In this document: in pieces, positions 55,878 to 64,000 of the stretch
Layout of the letters: each line of letters starts with the position of its first letter
Numbering within the stretch: the first letter of the stretch is position 1
Source: DATFVA01 sp963800255
GTDB lineage: Bacteria > Bacteroidota > Ignavibacteria > Ignavibacteriales > Ignavibacteriaceae
Reading direction: 5' to 3'
DNA length: 64,000 bases
Assembly (NCBI GenBank): GCA_963800255.1
Contig: CAWDAK010000015.1
Location: 124,001-188,000, forward strand
Translations under genes and position numbers: made by a program
The notes under the pieces: model-generated
Databases searched by the model: none
The model's input: only the letters and a program-made list of their open reading frames with translations
What the model was told of the DNA's origin: nothing

Positions 55878-57911
55878 TCACTCTTCAGAAGAATTTTCCC
55901 TGCTTCTGTCTTTTTCAGTTTCTTCCTGGAAATGACGACTTTCAAAAATACCCCCTTCTTTGCCTGATGCAGCGGCTTTCTCTATTTTAACTTTTTCTTT
56001 AATCTGTTCATATTTCTGCAGCAAGGCCTGGCTTCGTGAAATATCCTCCAGCAGTTTCGTTTTCTTTGCCACTAGTTTAGTTATAAATCCCCTCTGCTCT
56101 TCATGCTCAAGTTTTAACTGTCCTATAGAAGACTGAAGTTCAGATAATTCTTTCCTGGATTCAGAAATTCTTTCCCTGGTAATATGAAGCCGGTCTTCAT
56201 ATTCGGCCAGTTCTTCATCAACTTCATGTTTTTTGCTGCGGGATTTCTCGAACCGTTCATTCATATCATTAAGGATTTCCTTCATATTATCTTCGATCGA
56301 CTGTTTCTTGCTCATCAGGTACTCAGTTTCCATACGAAGGCCGTCATTCCGGCGTAATACATCGGTAGTCTTATCTTCAAGTGAAGCAATATCCTGTTTC
56401 AGAATTTCCTTTTCTGCCTCCAGCCCCTTCAGCGAATCCTGCAGGGAATTAATTTCCGCCTGTCTCATTCCAAGCACTCTTTCACTTTCCTCCAGGGCCG
56501 CAATCTTCTCGAATAAATTCTGATCCTTCTCATTAATTTCCTTCTCTTTGTCCATTACAACCTTCTCATAGAAAATACGCTTCCGGCTAAGCTCATTCAC
56601 ATCACGGCTGTAATTCTGAAAAACTTTCCCGAACCTTTCTTCGAGGGCTGTATTCTCATTTTCTATTTCAACTTTTTTCTTTTCAAGAAGAGGGATAGTC
56701 TGCCTGAGCAAATCCGACTGTTCTTTGAGCTTCTCATAAACCTCAGCCTGATCGCTGACCTTTTTACTTAATTCTTTTTTGAGTGCTTCAGAGTTGTCAA
56801 TTTCCTTCACAAGGACAGTCAGCCTGTTCTCAAGCACGACAAATTCCTCATTAAGCTTTGTTAAACGGCTGCTCTTTGTTTCCAGTTCATTAGTGATCCC
56901 GAAAAGCTCACGCTGCTTATTATTCTTCTCCTCTGAAATCCTGTTATATTCATTTGACAGGGTGTGTAAAGAATTCGATCTTTCCCTAAGTTCAGAATCA
57001 AGTTCTTTTAAATCTTTATCAAGCTCAACTTCTTTTTCCTGCTTATGGGCAATATTCCTAGTAAGCATATTAAGAATTTCATCTTTGGTCTGAATTTCCT
57101 GTTCCTGGCCGCCAATGTTGCTGCTGAGTACACCTTCCTTTTCTTTTAACTTCGCAACATTGTTCAGCAGTCTTACCTCCTCACCTGCAAAATATTCTTT
57201 CTCTCTTTTCCGCTCTTCAATTACTTTATATAAGTTTTTAAGTGTTTCCCTTTCAGTTTTATCACGTTCCTGGAGAGTTTCAACTTTTTTTATAAGTTCT
57301 TTAACCTCTTCCTTTTTACTATCAATCCCCCTCAATATCTTTAACTCACGTTTTCTAAGATCTTCCAAAATTTTTTCTTCAGCCTTTAATTTTCCCTGGT
57401 CATCACTTTTAAGTCCTGCTTCAAGTTCTTCCCGTTGACTAACAAGTCTTTCAAGTTCGGTATTTAATCTTTTGATTTCTTTCTTCAGGGTTTCATTTTC
57501 TTTTTTGAGGAGTTTAAAGGTTTCGGAATCTCCGGCATCATTTCCCGGTATTTCGTCATCTGAAGGAAAGGATAAAGATTCATACTCTTTTTTAAGAGCT
57601 TCAATCTTATTGTTGTAGTCAATTAATGTATGCTGAAGTTCCTTTTTAAGTCCGTTTAATTCAGGAATTTTATTAGACAATTCATTTAGTTCGGATTCCT
57701 TAATCTTCTTATCATTTCTAAGCATCTGTATTTCATCGGCTAGTTCATCTTTTGAAGAATTAAGTTCGCCCAGTTCCCCCTGAAGTCTTTTAAGAATATC
57801 CTCCAGGTTATTTGCAGCCTCCTCCTGCTCACTATAGGCGTGGATCTGATTTTTGAGTTCCTGATTTTCTTTCCTTAAACCGTCAATTTCTTTTGAATTA
57901 AAAATAGCCAT
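55878..57911 (-). CDS. long coiled-coil protein, uncharacterised
   Basis: 677 residues that are almost entirely heptad-repeat coiled coil, dominated by Glu, Lys and Leu (LRKENQELKNQIHAYSEQEE, DELADEIQMLRNDKKIKESE, RKRIFYEKVVMDKEKEINEK). There is no signal peptide, membrane helix or globular domain, and Cys and Trp are absent or nearly so. SMC- or myosin-like similarity in searches would be compositional. Possible roles are a cytoskeletal or scaffolding filament. It lies downstream of the AI-2E transporter and upstream of the amylase, separated by about 50 bp from the latter. Confidence 0.85.
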   Translation of the reverse strand: MAIFNSKEIDGLRKENQELKNQIHAYSEQEEAANNLEDILKRLQGELGELNSSKDELADEIQMLRNDKKIKESELNELSNKIPELNGLKKELQHTLIDYNNKIEALKKEYESLSFPSDDEIPGNDAGDSETFKLLKKENETLKKEIKRLNTELERLVSQREELEAGLKSDDQGKLKAEEKILEDLRKRELKILRGIDSKKEEVKELIKKVETLQERDKTERETLKNLYKVIEERKREKEYFAGEEVRLLNNVAKLKEKEGVLSSNIGGQEQEIQTKDEILNMLTRNIAHKQEKEVELDKDLKELDSELRERSNSLHTLSNEYNRISEEKNNKQRELFGITNELETKSSRLTKLNEEFVVLENRLTVLVKEIDNSEALKKELSKKVSDQAEVYEKLKEQSDLLRQTIPLLEKKKVEIENENTALEERFGKVFQNYSRDVNELSRKRIFYEKVVMDKEKEINEKDQNLFEKIAALEESERVLGMRQAEINSLQDSLKGLEAEKEILKQDIASLEDKTTDVLRRNDGLRMETEYLMSKKQSIEDNMKEILNDMNERFEKSRSKKHEVDEELAEYEDRLHITRERISESRKELSELQSSIGQLKLEHEEQRGFITKLVAKKTKLLEDISRSQALLQKYEQIKEKVKIEKAAASGKEGGIFESRHFQEETEKDRSRENSSEE

Positions 57912-58028
57912 AGCCTGATCTCCCGATACTTAAACTAATTGTCCTCAACAGAATCCGGAAAGGGGGAGGAAAAAAGATATATACAAAGTATGAACTTAAT
58001 TATTAGGAGTTAAATTATCAATCAGGAT

Positions 58029-59090
58029 TCAGCTTTTCGAAGAGTGACCATCGCCCAGTACTTTCACATCATCACCCAGGGTGTCTTCAATATAAATCAT
58101 CTGAATTGCAACAATAACACATACCATCATCGGAGTAGCGAGAATTAAGCCAAAAACCCCGAGAAGAACTCCGATTAATATCTGGGCTGAAATAAGCAGT
58201 GCGGGAGGAATAGATACCGCCTTTTTTTGTATCTGGGGAGTAATGAGGTAGCTTTCAAGAGTCTGGATGCCAACGTAGAGAACTACTACCCATAATCCTT
58301 TTGCAGGACTTATTACAAGTCCGAATAGAATAGCCGGAACTGCTGAAATAACGGGTCCCAGATTAGGCACAAACGTCAGAATTGCAGCAAATATTCCGAG
58401 GGTTACAGGCATAGGAATATTCAAGATCCATAATCCAATCGCCGTCAGAATTCCAATGATCATCATAGATGCAATTCTGCCTACAAACCACCACTTGAGA
58501 GCGCTATTCATAGCCTGCAGTATTTCGAGCGCTCTTTCTCTTTTTCGCTGTGGGAAGAGCTTAATCACGCCATGGATATACAATCCGGGACTAAAAGCTG
58601 CATACAGTCCTATCACTAGAACAATAAATATATTAACCAGAGCACCAATGGTGGATGAAAATATTCCGGTAACCCGGTTAATCATATCGCTATCAGATGT
58701 AATGCTATTTTTTGCGTTATCTATACTTTGAACAATTGACCTTCCCCAGTCAGACTTGGTTAGTTCATCTTTCAGATGGTTCCAGGCCGTAGGTATCTGT
58801 TGTGTCATCCGGTTAAACCCATCAGAAATACTCGGCCCAAGCAGCCAGATTCCCCCCGAAATCAGGATAATAATTGTAAGCAGTACAATTACAAGAGATA
58901 CGCCCGGTGATATATTAGTCCGTTCAGCAACAAAAGAAGCGATTCCCCTGAGAAATACAGCGAGAAGAATGCCCGCAAAAATAAGCAGCATTACCTCAAC
59001 AGCTTCAACAAATAATAATATTAAAGCAATTACAAGAACAACAACTCCCACGGTGTAGAGTACTTTATGTGAATATGTGTCTTTATTCAA
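58029..59090 (-). CDS. AI-2E family transporter (PerM/YdiK type)
   Basis: 353 residues with eight predicted helices. Paired hydrophobic hairpins at the N-terminus (VLVIALILLFVEAVEVMLLI, IVLLTIIILISGGIWLL) precede a soluble helical segment. The second membrane half includes the family signature region (GIFAAILTFVPNLGPVISAV and SYLITPQIQ). Members include TqsA and PerM permeases and Na+/H+ antiporters; the substrate cannot be told from sequence. The C-terminal tail is short and hydrophilic. It is transcribed away from the gene group at 59.2-61.3 kb but on the same strand, so it may be its last member. Confidence 0.9.
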   Translation of the reverse strand: MNKDTYSHKVLYTVGVVVLVIALILLFVEAVEVMLLIFAGILLAVFLRGIASFVAERTNISPGVSLVIVLLTIIILISGGIWLLGPSISDGFNRMTQQIPTAWNHLKDELTKSDWGRSIVQSIDNAKNSITSDSDMINRVTGIFSSTIGALVNIFIVLVIGLYAAFSPGLYIHGVIKLFPQRKRERALEILQAMNSALKWWFVGRIASMMIIGILTAIGLWILNIPMPVTLGIFAAILTFVPNLGPVISAVPAILFGLVISPAKGLWVVVLYVGIQTLESYLITPQIQKKAVSIPPALLISAQILIGVLLGVFGLILATPMMVCVIVAIQMIYIEDTLGDDVKVLGDGHSSKS

Positions 59091-59200
59091 TAGAAGTCCG
59101 GCTTTTTGTTAAAAAGAAAGGCATATAGATACAATTTATATATTTGGAGGTAACTTACTGTATGCTCACTCACGAAGAGGCTAAAAGATGATCCGGGATC

Positions 59201-59545
59201 TCACGGAAGGTTGTTTCTTTCTTTTCGGTACATGTTTCTGAAATTTATTTTCTGGAGCTGTCTTTCTATTATCAGATCTGCCAGTTGAGCTGGTATATAA
59301 TCCCTGTTTTTTGAACTGAACAATTCATCCAGTTTCCTCTCGTTAATATCTATTCGATATAGAATATTCAGGAGTTTCTCATAGTTTGTGTCCATTAGTT
59401 CAGTTATTTTCCTGGTAAGGTGCCGCTTTAATTCTTCAAGATCATCAATACCCTCAGATGAAATCACAGAAGAAATACCGGCCTTATCAAAATCCTTTGA
59501 AATTGTTTCGGTAACCTCAATTACCCGGACTTTTTCTTCGTTCAT
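59201..59545 (-). CDS. conserved-looking hypothetical protein, 114 residues
   Basis: I do not recognise it. It is a hydrophilic, largely helical protein with no signal or membrane segment. The C-terminal part LLNILYRIDINERKLDELFS followed by AQLADLIIERQLQKI looks like the conserved core. The ATG follows GGAGG at good spacing. It lies 23 bp after a DUF454 membrane protein gene and is probably co-transcribed with it. Confidence 0.7.
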   Translation of the reverse strand: MNEEKVRVIEVTETISKDFDKAGISSVISSEGIDDLEELKRHLTRKITELMDTNYEKLLNILYRIDINERKLDELFSSKNRDYIPAQLADLIIERQLQKINFRNMYRKERNNLP

Positions 59546-59568
59546 AAAACATAGCCTCCATTAAAAAT

Positions 59569-59814
59569 TTATTTGAAATATTTACCAAACCTTTTGCTGT
59601 TTTTTAACTTCCTGTTAAAAGTAGCTGACGACCTTGCAAAACAGAACGCAGCAGGAATAAGAAAAATAAATCCGGGAATAATTGGAAATATCAGTCCTAT
59701 TATTGCAATAGCAGTAAAAAAACCGCCGCAGAAGAAGAAAAACAGCCGGGTTAATTTATTTGAAGAGGGTTCAACTTTCATTACAAGAATATAAACAGCA
59801 GGAAGATTAAACAA
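59569..59814 (-). CDS. DUF454/YbaN-like small inner-membrane protein
   Basis: 81 residues with two close hydrophobic helices. FPIIPGFIFLIPAAFCFARS followed by SATFNRKLKNSKRFGKYFK matches the conserved LPTTPFLLLAAFCFARSS...fG pattern of DUF454 (YbaN). Role unknown. It sits between a PAP2-type phosphatase and the 114-residue protein on the same strand. Confidence 0.78.
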   Translation of the reverse strand: MFNLPAVYILVMKVEPSSNKLTRLFFFFCGGFFTAIAIIGLIFPIIPGFIFLIPAAFCFARSSATFNRKLKNSKRFGKYFK

Positions 59815-59835
59815 AAGAAAACAAAACTGTAAATA

Positions 59836-60456
59836 TCAAATAAAAGTTCCCCTGGTTTTCTTCACGATTCTATAGCAGCCGTAAGTAAAAAAAGGAGCTG
59901 CCAGAACGTCAATAAAGTAATGAACATGCTGCAAAGTTACGCTTAAAGCGATGACGACTGTAAAGATCAGAAATATCCGGGTAAATGGTTTTTTTTCGAC
60001 AACAAGGAAAAGAAGAAATAAGGTAGCCGTATGACCCGAGAAAAAAAGATCTTTCGTAAGCAGTTTACCTGAACCAAAAAACTGTACGAAAGGATCATTA
60101 AGCGGTATCATATCCGGAGGAGGGTTAAACGGCACGGAATACATCGCCAGCATCCTGATCAATATTAAAACAGTATATACCTGCAGCGCGAGAATGAGAC
60201 GTACAGGGTTTCTGACCAGGATCACAATCCCTGCAAGCAGGGATAAATAGATGATAGAAAATATCAGCCAGGTAAGATCTAAAGGGCGAAATAAATTAAG
60301 TATCGGATCCTTGAAAGAGAAACCATTTCTGGCTTCGATGAAATCCAGGAACCCGGAATAGAAGAAAAGTGCTGCGGCCAGAAAAATAACGGAAACTAAA
60401 AGCTGGTATTGTATCTTCTTAACCTTGTAAGAGTCGGCCCAGGCTGATGCAGTCAT
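59836..60456 (-). CDS. PAP2-like membrane lipid phosphatase/transferase
   Basis: 206 residues with six hydrophobic segments. The catalytic motifs of the PAP2 superfamily are present in the short form used by the PAP2_C/sphingomyelin-synthase-like branch: SGHTATLFLL and HVHYFIDVLAAP (His...Asp). The usual KxxxxxxRP motif is not evident, as in that branch. It would act on phospholipid or isoprenoid phosphate headgroups at the membrane. The start overlaps the preceding esterase stop by four bases, so the two are translationally coupled. Confidence 0.82.
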   Translation of the reverse strand: MTASAWADSYKVKKIQYQLLVSVIFLAAALFFYSGFLDFIEARNGFSFKDPILNLFRPLDLTWLIFSIIYLSLLAGIVILVRNPVRLILALQVYTVLILIRMLAMYSVPFNPPPDMIPLNDPFVQFFGSGKLLTKDLFFSGHTATLFLLFLVVEKKPFTRIFLIFTVVIALSVTLQHVHYFIDVLAAPFFTYGCYRIVKKTRGTFI

Positions 60457-61256
60457 GTATTTTCAATATTAAGATTATCCAGAAAATAGGGAAGCATTTT
60501 CCGCCATGTGGGCCAATCGTGTGTCATATCCTCTCCCCAGAGATCAAACCAGTGGGGAATATTTTTGGAGTGAAGAATAGCAGATAAACTTTGAGATGCC
60601 CCGGGATCTTCATAAGCTCCCTGTCCGCTCGCAATAATTATATTTTTATTTCTAAGTGATGATAGTATGCTTTCATCCGTTAATCCGGGAAGATAATCCA
60701 CCGGGGAATTAAAATAACACGTATCATCAAAGTAACCGTCAGTATAATACTTAAGATCATAAACCCCGCTCATCGCGATGAGTCCTGCAAACAGATCAGG
60801 TCTCCTGAAAAAAGTGTTAGCCGCATGGTATGCACCAAGAGAGGCTCCCGAAGTTAGTATGGGGATTTCACCATGGCAGTGTTCATTTATAAAAGGAATG
60901 ACTTCCTCAACTACATACCGGTTATATTTTTCATGCATTTCTGACTTTTCAGAAGGGTTCAGGTCCCTGTTCATCCAGGTTTCATTATTTACGCTATTTA
61001 TTGAAAAGACCTTAAGCGTACCGTTATTAATTAAATCTGAAATACTATCTATCAGATAAAATCTTTCATACTCCAGGTAATCCGCTCCTGCTGTAGGAAA
61101 CATAAGAAGTGCATAGCCGTAATGACCATATACAGCAACCTCCATGCTTTTTTGAAGATGCCGGCTGTTCCATTTATGAATTTCTCTTTGCATTTTCTCC
61201 TTTGGTGGGATGTTAAAAAGAGAATTTCTCTTTATAATTTCTACATTTTTCCGCAC
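60453..61256 (-). CDS. alpha/beta hydrolase, esterase D/Fes-like
   Basis: 267 residues, cytoplasmic (no signal peptide). The nucleophile elbow is SGASLGAYHA, followed by FFRRPDLFAGLIAMSGVYDL, and the catalytic His is probably in MTHDWPTW. This is the putative-esterase (enterochelin esterase/S-formylglutathione hydrolase-like) branch, also annotated as DUF3089-like or COG4947 esterase. It is coupled by a four-base overlap to the PAP2-like gene, which suggests joint action on a lipid or phospho-ester substrate, but this is inference. Confidence 0.85.
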   Translation of the reverse strand: MRKNVEIIKRNSLFNIPPKEKMQREIHKWNSRHLQKSMEVAVYGHYGYALLMFPTAGADYLEYERFYLIDSISDLINNGTLKVFSINSVNNETWMNRDLNPSEKSEMHEKYNRYVVEEVIPFINEHCHGEIPILTSGASLGAYHAANTFFRRPDLFAGLIAMSGVYDLKYYTDGYFDDTCYFNSPVDYLPGLTDESILSSLRNKNIIIASGQGAYEDPGASQSLSAILHSKNIPHWFDLWGEDMTHDWPTWRKMLPYFLDNLNIENT

Positions 61257-61314
61257 TTTTCAAAGGAAGAAAGCTTTTCCGTGATCGGGTATACCTCCAA
61301 GACATATCCTGAAT

Positions 61315-62463
61315 CTATACAGCCAGTTTCAATAAGAATCCCATAAGTATCCCTGCAGCCACTGCACTGCCTATAACCCCGGCAACATTAGGAGCCATTG
61401 CATGCATCAGGAGGTGATTCGTGGGATCCTCTTTTAAACCGAGCATTTGTGAAACCCTTGCGCTATCAGGCACAGCGGATACGCCTGCGGAACCTATTAG
61501 CGGGTTTATCTTATTTCCCTCCTTGAGGAAAAGGTTCATTACTTTAGCGAACAAAACGCCGCCGGCAGTTGCCACAGCAAATGAAAGTGCACCCAGTATA
61601 AATATAAAAATGGAATGAGGAGTAAGAAATATCGTAGCCTGGGTAGATGCACCTACCGTTACTCCCAGCAGTATTGTAACAATATCAATTAAAGCGTTCT
61701 TAGCTGTATCTCCCAGTCTTTTTGTAACTCCGCATTCCTTCAACAAGTTGCCGAAGAAGAGCATACCCAGTAAGGGAAGAGCGCCGGGAGAAATAAATGT
61801 TGTAAGCAGCATACCTACAATCGGAAAGAGGATCTTTTCAGTCCTTGCTACTGTCCGTGCAGGTTTCATCCTTATCAAGCGTTCTTTTTTTGAGGTAAGC
61901 AGCTTCATTATAGGAGGCTGAATTACAGGCACCAGTGCCATATATGAATATGCGGCAATTGCAATAGGCCCGATAAGTTCGGGGGCCAGCTTGGAAGATA
62001 GAAAAATTGCTGTAGGACCATCAGCGCCGCCAATAATGCCGATTGCAGCGGCCTGCTGTTCAGAAAAACCGAGTGCTATAGCTCCAAGAAAGGTAATAAA
62101 TATACCAACCTGAGCTGCGGCACCGAGAAGAAGTAATTTGGGGTTGGAAAGCAGTGCAGAAAAATCCGTCATCGCTCCTATCCCGAGGAAAATCAGAGGC
62201 GGATAAATACCTTTGAGCACACCGTAATAGAGGTAATTAAGCACGCTGCCGTTTTCGTAAATACCAATCTGCATACCCACATTTTCCAGGAAAGGAATAT
62301 TTCCTATGAGGATACCGAATCCAATGGGGATAAGAAGCAGCGGTTCATATTCTTTCTTAATAGCCAGATAAATGAACAGCAAACCAACCGAAATCATTAT
62401 CAAATGGCCTACGGTAAGGTTTGCGAAACCCGTAAAGCTGAGGAAATGTTTTAATCCTTCCAT
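61315..62463 (-). CDS. Na+-translocating decarboxylase, beta subunit (membrane carboxybiotin decarboxylase)
   Basis: 382 residues with about nine to eleven helices. It decarboxylates carboxybiotin and uses the energy to pump two Na+ outward. The characteristic segment GIIGGADGPTAIFLSSKLAP contains the conserved Asp and Gly residues of OadB/MmdB/GcdB, and a second motif GSAGVSAVPDSARV occurs near the C-terminus. It is the last gene of a tight operon: carboxyltransferase, OadG-like subunit, biotin carrier, then this gene after two bases. Length is slightly short for OadB but usual for MmdB. Confidence 0.94.
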   Translation of the reverse strand: MEGLKHFLSFTGFANLTVGHLIMISVGLLFIYLAIKKEYEPLLLIPIGFGILIGNIPFLENVGMQIGIYENGSVLNYLYYGVLKGIYPPLIFLGIGAMTDFSALLSNPKLLLLGAAAQVGIFITFLGAIALGFSEQQAAAIGIIGGADGPTAIFLSSKLAPELIGPIAIAAYSYMALVPVIQPPIMKLLTSKKERLIRMKPARTVARTEKILFPIVGMLLTTFISPGALPLLGMLFFGNLLKECGVTKRLGDTAKNALIDIVTILLGVTVGASTQATIFLTPHSIFIFILGALSFAVATAGGVLFAKVMNLFLKEGNKINPLIGSAGVSAVPDSARVSQMLGLKEDPTNHLLMHAMAPNVAGVIGSAVAAGILMGFLLKLAV

Positions 62464-62465
62464 TA

Positions 62466-62903
62466 TTAATCCCCGATCTCAACGAGCAGATCTCCTTCAA
62501 GGACAGAATCACCGGCTTTAATTTTAACGCTGAGGATTGTTCCTTCTCTGTCGGAATTAATATTATTTTCCATTTTCATAGCTTCCATAATGAGAAGCTT
62601 ATCTCCCATCTTTACCTTATCGCCTGCTTTCACCTTTACCTCAATAATTGTCCCGGGAAGAGGAGCTTTAATTACTCCTGCTCCCTTTCTTTCCGACGGT
62701 CTACTGGTTTTAGCGATATCGCCTCCGGCAGATGGTTCAACTTTTGTTCTTACCAGCTTGGGAGTTTTAACTTTTTTAACTTCCTGATCTACTTCCACTT
62801 TATAAACCGACCCGTTTACATCTATCTCTGCAGTATTATCTTCAAAGCTTAGAATCTCCACATCGTATTTATTGCCCTGTATAGTAAACTTAAATTTTTT
62901 CAT
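62466..62903 (-). CDS. biotin carboxyl carrier subunit of Na+ decarboxylase
   Basis: 145 residues. An N-terminal beta domain (KFTIQGNKYDVEILSF) is joined by a charged, Pro/Ser-containing linker to a biotinyl domain. The biotinylation Lys is residue 110 in MEAMKMENN. It shuttles the carboxyl group from the carboxyltransferase to the membrane beta subunit. It lies one base from the OadG-like gene upstream and two bases from the beta-subunit gene downstream, so co-translation is likely. Confidence 0.94.
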   Translation of the reverse strand: MKKFKFTIQGNKYDVEILSFEDNTAEIDVNGSVYKVEVDQEVKKVKTPKLVRTKVEPSAGGDIAKTSRPSERKGAGVIKAPLPGTIIEVKVKAGDKVKMGDKLLIMEAMKMENNINSDREGTILSVKIKAGDSVLEGDLLVEIGD

Positions 62904-62904
62904 T

Positions 62905-63357
62905 TCACTTCCGCCTTCTTGCAGGGTATTCCCTGAGTCCGTATATTTTTGAACTCCATGGGGAATAGCTCCTTTGAACTTTTTTAATTGTTAAGACCGT
63001 ACTTTCAATGTCGTGTGCTTCTTCAAAATACAAGTACAGTGCTGCTGAGATTGCAGCATTTATCTCACCTGATACCGAAATATCTTTCCCGGTTACAACG
63101 TCCGTTTCCCCCTGTTTCGAGAGTTTATTTCTTACACGAAACTGCAGAAACCTGGAGAGATTCACAAACATCATATACAGAAGCAGCAGAGAGATAAAGA
63201 CTACGAGATAACCCACAACCGAAATAAATATTCCCTGTGAATTTAAAATGTTGGAAGGATTAAATTCGATCTTATTGAAAAGCTGGTCTGTATTTAAAGA
63301 TTTACTTATTGAATCCGCTGCACTTTTTATTGTATCAGCGGCAGCCTGGTAATACAT
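62905..63357 (-). CDS. OadG-like membrane subunit of Na+ decarboxylase
   Basis: 150 residues with one clear transmembrane helix (ISVVGYLVVFISLLLLYMMF), followed by a cytoplasmic tail. This is the topology of the OadG/MmdD stabilising subunit that ties the soluble carboxyltransferase to the membrane pump. The tail has a short helical domain (EINAAISAALYLYFEEAHDI) that resembles the PCC-type C-terminal extension in some orthologues. Identification leans on position in the operon. Confidence 0.83.
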   Translation of the reverse strand: MYYQAAADTIKSAADSISKSLNTDQLFNKIEFNPSNILNSQGIFISVVGYLVVFISLLLLYMMFVNLSRFLQFRVRNKLSKQGETDVVTGKDISVSGEINAAISAALYLYFEEAHDIESTVLTIKKVQRSYSPWSSKIYGLREYPARRRK

Positions 63358-63369
63358 TTTCTGCCTCCG

Positions 63370-64000
63370 CTATAATGGTATATTAGAATGTTTCTTCGGA
63401 GGATTCACATCTTTTTTAGTTGAAAGCATCTGCAGCGCCCGTATCAGCCTGAACCGTGTATTCCTGGGTTCAATCACATCATCTATATAACCGTACTTGG
63501 CAGCTACGTAGGGTGTGGCAAATTTCTTCCTGTATTCCTCTTCCTTTTCTTTAAGGAACTTTATTCTTTCCTCAGTATCTTCAATCATCTGAAGGTGTTT
63601 GTAATGTAGTACCTCGATTGCTCCTTTTGGTCCCATTACCGCAATCTCAGCACCCGGCCAGGCGTAGTTAATATCGCCGCGCAAGTGCTTTGAGCTCATA
63701 ACATCATACGCTCCGCCGTATGCTTTGCGAAGGATAACTGTAACTTTAGGAACCGTGGCTTCACCGTAGGCAAAGAGAAGCTTTGCTCCGTGTATGATAA
63801 TACCTCCGTATTCCTGGGCAGTACCTGGTAAAAATCCCGGAACATCCACAAGGGTTACTATAGGAAAATTGAACGAGTCGCAAAATCTCACGAACCGGGC
63901 AGCTTTCCTTGACGCATTTATATCCAGTACACCCGCAAGGTAGTTTGGCTGATTGGCTACTATGCCAACGGGCTGACCATTAAACCTTGCAAATCCCGTT
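63370..64000 (-). CDS. carboxyltransferase (methylmalonyl-CoA decarboxylase alpha / propionyl-CoA carboxylase beta), partial
   Basis: The C-terminal 210 residues of a biotin-dependent carboxyltransferase; the gene runs off the right edge, and the frame stays open to base 64000. The visible part includes GQPVGIVANQPNYLAGVLDI, VTLVDVPGFLPGTAQEYGGI and the oxyanion region KVTVILRKAYGGAYDVMSSK, ending in a basic tail (NPPKKHSNIPL). Being first in an operon with OadG-, biotin-carrier- and OadB-like subunits, it is most likely the alpha subunit of a Na+-translocating methylmalonyl-CoA decarboxylase rather than a catabolic carboxylase. Confidence 0.93.
   Translation of the reverse strand, partial: TGFARFNGQPVGIVANQPNYLAGVLDINASRKAARFVRFCDSFNFPIVTLVDVPGFLPGTAQEYGGIIIHGAKLLFAYGEATVPKVTVILRKAYGGAYDVMSSKHLRGDINYAWPGAEIAVMGPKGAIEVLHYKHLQMIEDTEERIKFLKEKEEEYRKKFATPYVAAKYGYIDDVIEPRNTRFRLIRALQMLSTKKDVNPPKKHSNIPL

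Noticed and set aside
1..64000. CRISPR arrays, tRNA or rRNA genes, replication origin
   Set aside because: No regularly spaced repeats with unique spacers, no cloverleaf or conserved rRNA segments, and no DnaA-box cluster were seen on either strand; the 100-bp tandem repeat has no spacers.

Overview
The window looks like chromosomal DNA from a Bacteroidota/Chlorobi-group bacterium, most probably class Ignavibacteria. The basis is several secreted proteins ending in a type IX secretion (T9SS) C-terminal domain with the QNYPNPFNP motif, together with a DUF5916 protein, a tricorn-type protease, an ECF sigma factor beside a TPR-carrying Ser/Thr kinase, and a copper nitrite reductase. The lineage is an inference; no rRNA, tRNA or CRISPR array was found.

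Layout. 0-10 kb: a two-gene M16 peptidase operon, a frameshifted T9SS-secreted sialidase-repeat protein, an Asp/Glu racemase, a serine hydrolase, a small uncharacterised gene and an ABC-F ATPase. 10-20.6 kb: an AT-richer accessory region with nested IS remnants, a sigma factor/kinase pair, several truncated genes and an adjacent pair of HNH nucleases (SRA-like-HNH and SBD-like-HNH) that looks like a modification-dependent restriction module. 20.6-23.5 kb: a denitrification cluster (ferredoxin and cytochrome c divergent from nirK, with a Crp/Fnr regulator) whose shared intergenic region holds two palindromic operator candidates. 23.7-30.7 kb: secreted or envelope proteins, a dienelactone hydrolase and an MscS channel, with a 100-bp tandem repeat between two of them. 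30.8-46 kb: a HerA-like ATPase, an SDR protein, a TonB-dependent receptor, a tricorn protease, an FAD monooxygenase, a LuxR-TPR regulator and a T9SS protein. 46-64 kb: an RRM protein, an acyl-CoA ligase, transketolase, an osmoprotectant ABC transporter with an SBP-permease fusion, an alpha-amylase, a long coiled-coil protein, a small membrane/lipid gene group, and at the right edge a Na+-translocating decarboxylase operon that runs off the window.

How genes work together. Nitrite reduction by NirK is plausibly supplied with electrons by the neighbouring cytochrome c and controlled by the Crp/Fnr protein encoded next door. The decarboxylase operon would couple (methylmalonyl-CoA type) decarboxylation to sodium export. 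The osmoprotectant transporter is a complete two-gene system.

A caution: at least seven reading frames (sialidase-repeat protein, K+ channel, small membrane protein, tricorn protease, transketolase, and an outer-membrane barrel twice) are broken by single-base indels although both halves read well. Six need one base skipped and one needs a base added. Residual sequencing or assembly error is the simplest explanation, so these genes are annotated across the shift.
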